A stretch of 51,918 bases of DNA from an uncultured Oscillospiraceae bacterium (GTDB lineage Bacteria; Bacillota; Clostridia; Oscillospirales; Oscillospiraceae): assembly GCA_934572445.1 (NCBI GenBank), contig CAKTLD010000001.1, positions 1-51,918 on the forward strand, in the 5' to 3' direction. Positions within the stretch are counted from its first letter, which is position 1, and each line of letters starts with the position of its first letter. The translations under genes were made by a program, and so were the position numbers. A model generated the notes under the pieces. The model saw only the letters and a list, made by a program, of their open reading frames with translations, had not been told where the DNA came from and did not search any database. Shown here one piece after another: positions 48,848 through 51,918 of the stretch.

Positions 48848-49318
48848 ATGAAGTACCTTGTGCTGTCGGATTCCCACGGGAACGTGGACAACATGGTGCG
48901 TGCGGTGGAGCTCGTGAAGCCGCACGGCATCATCCACCTCGGCGACGGCTGGCGCGACGTTGAGGAATTACATCAGCTCTACCCTCGCCTGCCGCTTGAG
49001 CAGGTTCCCGGCAACTGCGACTTCGGGCGCTTTGAGGCGCTCGAGCGCGTGCTGATCCTGGACGATCACCGTGTGCTCATCGCGCACGGGCACACGCTGG
49101 GGGTAAAGACAGGACTTCTCCGCGCGCAGTACCGCGCGCTCGAAATGAACGCCGACATTCTGCTCTTCGGCCACACGCACGCGCCGCTCGTGGATGCGGC
49201 GTCGCGGCCCATGATGATGAATCCCGGTTCGATCGGCGATCCGCGCCGCCCGACCTACGGCGTGCTCGAGTTCAGGGACGGGCAAATTTACCCGTCGGTC
49301 TTCCGGCTGGACACATAG
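48848..49318 (+). CDS. YfcE/MJ0936-type metallophosphoesterase
   Basis: A 156-residue calcineurin-like phosphoesterase. The two-metal motifs are DSHG (near 8), HLGDGWRD (near 32), VPGNCD (near 55), IAHGH (near 78) and FGHTHAP (near 103). It hydrolyses phosphodiesters of unknown identity. The ATG at 48848 lies six bases after the amidohydrolase stop; a GTG at 48839 overlapping that stop is possible. It is the last gene of the proBAC unit, before a strong terminator. Confidence 0.92.
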   Translation: MKYLVLSDSHGNVDNMVRAVELVKPHGIIHLGDGWRDVEELHQLYPRLPLEQVPGNCDFGRFEALERVLILDDHRVLIAHGHTLGVKTGLLRAQYRALEMNADILLFGHTHAPLVDAASRPMMMNPGSIGDPRRPTYGVLEFRDGQIYPSVFRLDT

Positions 49319-49319
49319 C

Positions 49320-49354
49320 AAAAAGAGATGTACCATGCGGTACATCTCTTTTTT
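49320..49354. terminator. Bidirectional terminator
   Basis: AAAAGAGATGTACC (49321-49334) pairs with GGTACATCTCTTTT (49339-49352), with A and T runs on both sides. It separates the phosphoesterase gene from convergent hypB. Confidence 0.92.
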
Positions 49355-49361
49355 CATTTTC

Positions 49362-50033
49362 TCACTCGTTCCAATCGCGCACCTGCCCGCGCAGCCAGTC
49401 ACACCAGGCGTCTACGCCTTCGCCGGTCTTGGCGGAGAGGGGGAATATCCTGAGCTTCGGGTTGCGCATGTGCGCGTACTCGACGACCTTTTCCATGTCG
49501 AAGTCGAAATACGGCAGCACGTCGATCTTGTTGATGATCAGCGCGTCGCACACGGTGAAGATGAGCGGGTACTTGAGCGGCTTGTCGTGCCCCTCCGGCA
49601 CGGAGAGGATCATCGCGTTTTTGACCGCGCCCGTGTCGAACTCCGCGGGGCAGACGAGATTGCCGACATTTTCGAGCACGACGAGGTCCAAGTCCTCCGT
49701 GCCGATCTCTTTGAGGCCCTGCTCCGTCATGCCCGCGTCGAGGTGGCACATACCGCCCGTGTGGAGCTGGATGGACTGAACGCCCGCGTCCGCGATGGTC
49801 TTCGCGTCCACGTCGGAGTCGATGTCCGCCTCCATCACGCCGATGCGCAGTTCGTTTCTGAGCGCTTCAAGCGTGCGCAGCAGCGTCGTCGTCTTGCCGC
49901 TGCCCGGCGAGGACATCAGGTTCAGCAGAAACGTTCTGTCCTGCTTGAGCTGCGCGCGCAGGCGCGCGGCCTCGCGGTCGTTGTCGGCAAAGACACTCTC
50001 CTTCACCTCGATGATCTTATAGGGTTCCATCAT
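49362..50033 (-). CDS. hypB: Hydrogenase nickel incorporation GTPase HypB
   Basis: A 223-residue GTPase that delivers nickel during metalloenzyme maturation. The P-loop is SPGSGKTT (42-49), the metal-binding Cys-His is GGMCHLD near 94, and INKIDVLPYFDFD carries the N-K-x-D guanine-specificity motif. The N-terminal His-rich region found in some HypB is missing. The ATG overlaps the hypA stop (ATATGATG), so the two are coupled. HypA and HypB serve [NiFe] hydrogenase or urease; neither target enzyme is in this window, and the nearby [FeFe] hydrogenase does not use nickel. Confidence 0.94.
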   Translation of the reverse strand: MMEPYKIIEVKESVFADNDREAARLRAQLKQDRTFLLNLMSSPGSGKTTTLLRTLEALRNELRIGVMEADIDSDVDAKTIADAGVQSIQLHTGGMCHLDAGMTEQGLKEIGTEDLDLVVLENVGNLVCPAEFDTGAVKNAMILSVPEGHDKPLKYPLIFTVCDALIINKIDVLPYFDFDMEKVVEYAHMRNPKLRIFPLSAKTGEGVDAWCDWLRGQVRDWNE

Positions 50034-50374
50034 ATCGCCTCGATCTCCTTTAAGTTGATCTCGCTGCCCTGCTTGAGCCATGTTTTTTCGCTGCCGCAGT
50101 GCGGGCAGGTGCGTCCAAACTGCACGGTGGGATAGTCGCGCCCGCAGCCCTCGCAGTAGGTGACGGCGGGGATGGTCTCGACCCTGAGCTTTGCCTCCGG
50201 CAAAAGCTCCGTCTTTTTGACCGCCCAGTTCCAGCAGCTCTCAAGCTCGTGCGGGATCGCGCCGGACACCTCGCCGAGCTCAAGCGTCACGGACGCGACG
50301 CTCGTCAGGCCATTTTCCTCTCCGATCTTTTCCACGCTCCTGATGACGTGGAAGACAATGCCCAGCTCGTGCAT
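50030..50374 (-). CDS. hypA: Hydrogenase maturation nickel metallochaperone HypA
   Basis: A 114-residue protein with the invariant MHELGI start, in which His2 binds nickel, and a structural zinc site C74-x2-C77 and C90-x2-C93 (CEGC, CPHC). It passes nickel to HypB and the target enzyme. Its start overlaps the stop of the upstream flavoprotein gene (TAATG) and its stop overlaps hypB, so all three genes are translated from one message. Confidence 0.95.
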   Translation of the reverse strand: MHELGIVFHVIRSVEKIGEENGLTSVASVTLELGEVSGAIPHELESCWNWAVKKTELLPEAKLRVETIPAVTYCEGCGRDYPTVQFGRTCPHCGSEKTWLKQGSEINLKEIEAI

Positions 50375-51918
50375 TACTTGCTCTTTCTCGCCGCGCGCTT
50401 GATCTTGAACTCGCGCTTGATCATGTACGGCAGGATGGCCTTCATCTTGTCCTCGCAGGCGTACATTTTGCTGCACTCCGGTCTCTCGCGGTGCAGGTGG
50501 ATGGCATCGAACGCGCACTTCGTCGTGCACACGCCGCAGCCGATGCACTTGTTCGGGTCGACGATGCTCGCGCCGCAGCCAAGGCAGCGCGCGGTCTCCT
50601 TTTTGACCTGTTCCTCGGTGAAGGCGACGCGCTCGTCGCGGAAGGTCCTGCGCAGCGCCTCGTTGTAGCCAATGCGCTGGCGCGGCGTTGTGTCGTAATT
50701 GACGGGGATCAGCGCGTTCTCCTTGTCGAGCTCAATGAACTGGCGGCGGTTGCGGCCAACCGTCAGCGTCGCGTGCTGGACAAAGCGGTGCAGCGAGATC
50801 GCGCCCTCCTTGCCCGCGGCGATGGCATCGATGGCGAATTTCTGGCCCGTGTAGGCATCGCCGCCGACAAAGATATCTTTTTCCGCCGTCTGATAGGTGA
50901 CAGAGTCGGCCTTGACCGTACCGTTGGGGTTGAACTCAACGGCGGTGCCGGTCAGCAGCTCGCGCCAGTCGACCTTCTGGCCGATACAATAGAGAACTGT
51001 TGCACACTCTACCTGCTCGCTCACGCTGTCGTCAAACTCGGGTGCGAAGCGGCCCTCGTCGTTTCTGACGCGCGTGCACTTGCGGAACCTGATGCCCGCG
51101 CACTTGCCGTCATTCACCACGATCTCGGTCTGGCCCCATCCGGCGTGGACGGTGATGCCGTCGCGCTCGCACTCGCTGCGGTCTTCCTCGCCCATCGGCA
51201 CGTCGTCATAGGCCTCTAAGCAGTAGAGGTCAACACGTTCCGCGCCGCAGCGCACCGCCGTGCGCGCGACGTCCGCGCCGATGTTGCCGCCGCCGATGAC
51301 GACGACCTTACCGGAAAGCATCTTCTTTTCATGCAGGTTGACCTGCCGCATGAAGTCGATGCCCGCCATGACGCCGTCTGCGTCGCCGCCGGGGATGTTC
51401 AGCTTGCCGCCGGACTGGAGGCCGACGGCCATGTAGAAGCCCTGATAGCCCTGCCCGCGCAGTTCGGAAATCGTCACGTCTTTCCCGACCTCCACGCCGC
51501 AGCGGAACTCAATGCCGAGCGCGCGCAGAATGTCGATCTCGGCCTCCACCACGTCCTTTTCGAGGCGGAAGCTCGGGATGCCGTTCATCAGCATGCCGCC
51601 CGGGCGCGCTTCCTTTTCAAACACCGTCGGACGGTAGCCCTTTTCGGCAAGGTAGTACGCGCACGACAGGCCCGCGGGGCCGCCGCCGATGACGGCGATC
51701 TTCTCGGAAAATTCGCCGTCGACCTTCGGGATGACCTTTTCGGGCACAAAGCGCGTTTCCGCGTTCAGGTCCTGCTGGGCGATGAAGCGCTTGACCTCGT
51801 CGATGGCAACGGCCTGATCGACCGTGCCGCGCGTGCAGGCATCCTCGCAGCGGCGGTTGCAGATGCGGCCGCAGACCGCGGGGAACGGATTTTCGCGCTT
51901 GATGAGCTGCAGCGCCTC
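50374..51918 (-). CDS. GltD-like FAD/NAD(P) oxidoreductase with ferredoxin tail (5' end missing)
   Basis: The visible 514 residues run off the right edge. An N-terminal Cys segment (FPAVCGRICNRRCEDACTRG) binds an Fe-S cluster as in glutamate synthase small subunit. FAD binding is shown by VIGGGPAGLSCAYYLAEKG, NAD(P) binding by VVVIGGGNIGADVARTAVRCG and FAD closure by IFVGGDAYTG. A C-terminal domain has CLGCG, then a C-x2-C-x2-C-x3-C ferredoxin motif (CIGCGVCTTKC). This is the layout of GltD/NfnB-like or PreT-like electron-transfer subunits. It is translationally linked to hypA and probably supplies electrons to an unseen partner. Exact role uncertain. Confidence 0.9.
   Translation of the reverse strand, partial: EALQLIKRENPFPAVCGRICNRRCEDACTRGTVDQAVAIDEVKRFIAQQDLNAETRFVPEKVIPKVDGEFSEKIAVIGGGPAGLSCAYYLAEKGYRPTVFEKEARPGGMLMNGIPSFRLEKDVVEAEIDILRALGIEFRCGVEVGKDVTISELRGQGYQGFYMAVGLQSGGKLNIPGGDADGVMAGIDFMRQVNLHEKKMLSGKVVVIGGGNIGADVARTAVRCGAERVDLYCLEAYDDVPMGEEDRSECERDGITVHAGWGQTEIVVNDGKCAGIRFRKCTRVRNDEGRFAPEFDDSVSEQVECATVLYCIGQKVDWRELLTGTAVEFNPNGTVKADSVTYQTAEKDIFVGGDAYTGQKFAIDAIAAGKEGAISLHRFVQHATLTVGRNRRQFIELDKENALIPVNYDTTPRQRIGYNEALRRTFRDERVAFTEEQVKKETARCLGCGASIVDPNKCIGCGVCTTKCAFDAIHLHRERPECSKMYACEDKMKAILPYMIKREFKIKRAARKSK

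Overview
The window looks like chromosome of a GC-rich anaerobic Clostridia, most likely Oscillospiraceae. Pointers are the strong aggaggt-type ribosome sites, consensus SigA promoters with 16-17 bp spacers, S-layer (SLH) proteins, a sporulation-type PdaB deacetylase, a ClpC-type Clp ATPase, a group A [FeFe] hydrogenase and a small 2[4Fe-4S] ferredoxin. No rRNA, CRISPR array or phage structural gene is visible.

Layout. 1-600: tRNA-Ser(GGA), a leader terminator and an orphan tRNA-like T-arm. 601-5546: a Nudix-DUF523 fusion, an aminotransferase, a Dabb protein, a membrane XRE regulator and a second aminotransferase. 5660-22437: a pdaB gene split in two by a 15,965 bp integrative element. 22549-31679: an SLH/S41 protease, an unknown protein, a GyrB/ParE-like ATPase, a monooxygenase-like protein, ClpC, ferredoxin and a TrmN6-like methyltransferase. 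31713-32131: a candidate structured RNA with its own promoter and terminator. 32132-36193: a CAT-fold acyltransferase, then a small operon (membrane protein, XRE repressor, two secreted paralogs) preceded by two matching operators. 36384-38714: serC and serA with a hairpin-rich spacer between them. 38857-43446: a double OB-fold protein, a GH1-like protein lacking the usual nucleophile, and a two-gene [FeFe] hydrogenase unit. 43600-49318: a LysR regulator and proBAC followed by an amidohydrolase and a phosphoesterase. 49362-51918: hypB, hypA and a GltD-like flavoprotein that runs off the right edge.

Main discovery. The N-terminal 194 codons of pdaB (minus strand, 22437 to about 21861) and its C-terminal 76 codons (minus strand, 5896 to 5660) join in frame to a 270-residue protein if the DNA between them is removed. 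Both junctions share an 11 bp core. The rebuilt attP and attB are each inverted repeats centred on the same TC dinucleotide, and a large serine recombinase lies just inside the left junction. The cargo is a divergently regulated carboxylate uptake and catabolism operon (tctABC, a 2-hydroxyacid dehydrogenase, an RraA-type aldolase, a DUF6282 hydrolase, with LysR), a MoxR/VWA pair, an SLH surface protein and an IS110 remnant. Because the target is a sporulation-type gene and excision restores it exactly, the arrangement resembles skin-like intervening elements; that last step is inference.

Other points: a ClpC without its middle domain, a GH1 protein with Leu-His where Glu-Asn is expected, a NuoF/HydB-like protein without the flavin domain beside HydA, and a well defined operator pair at 36127-36193.
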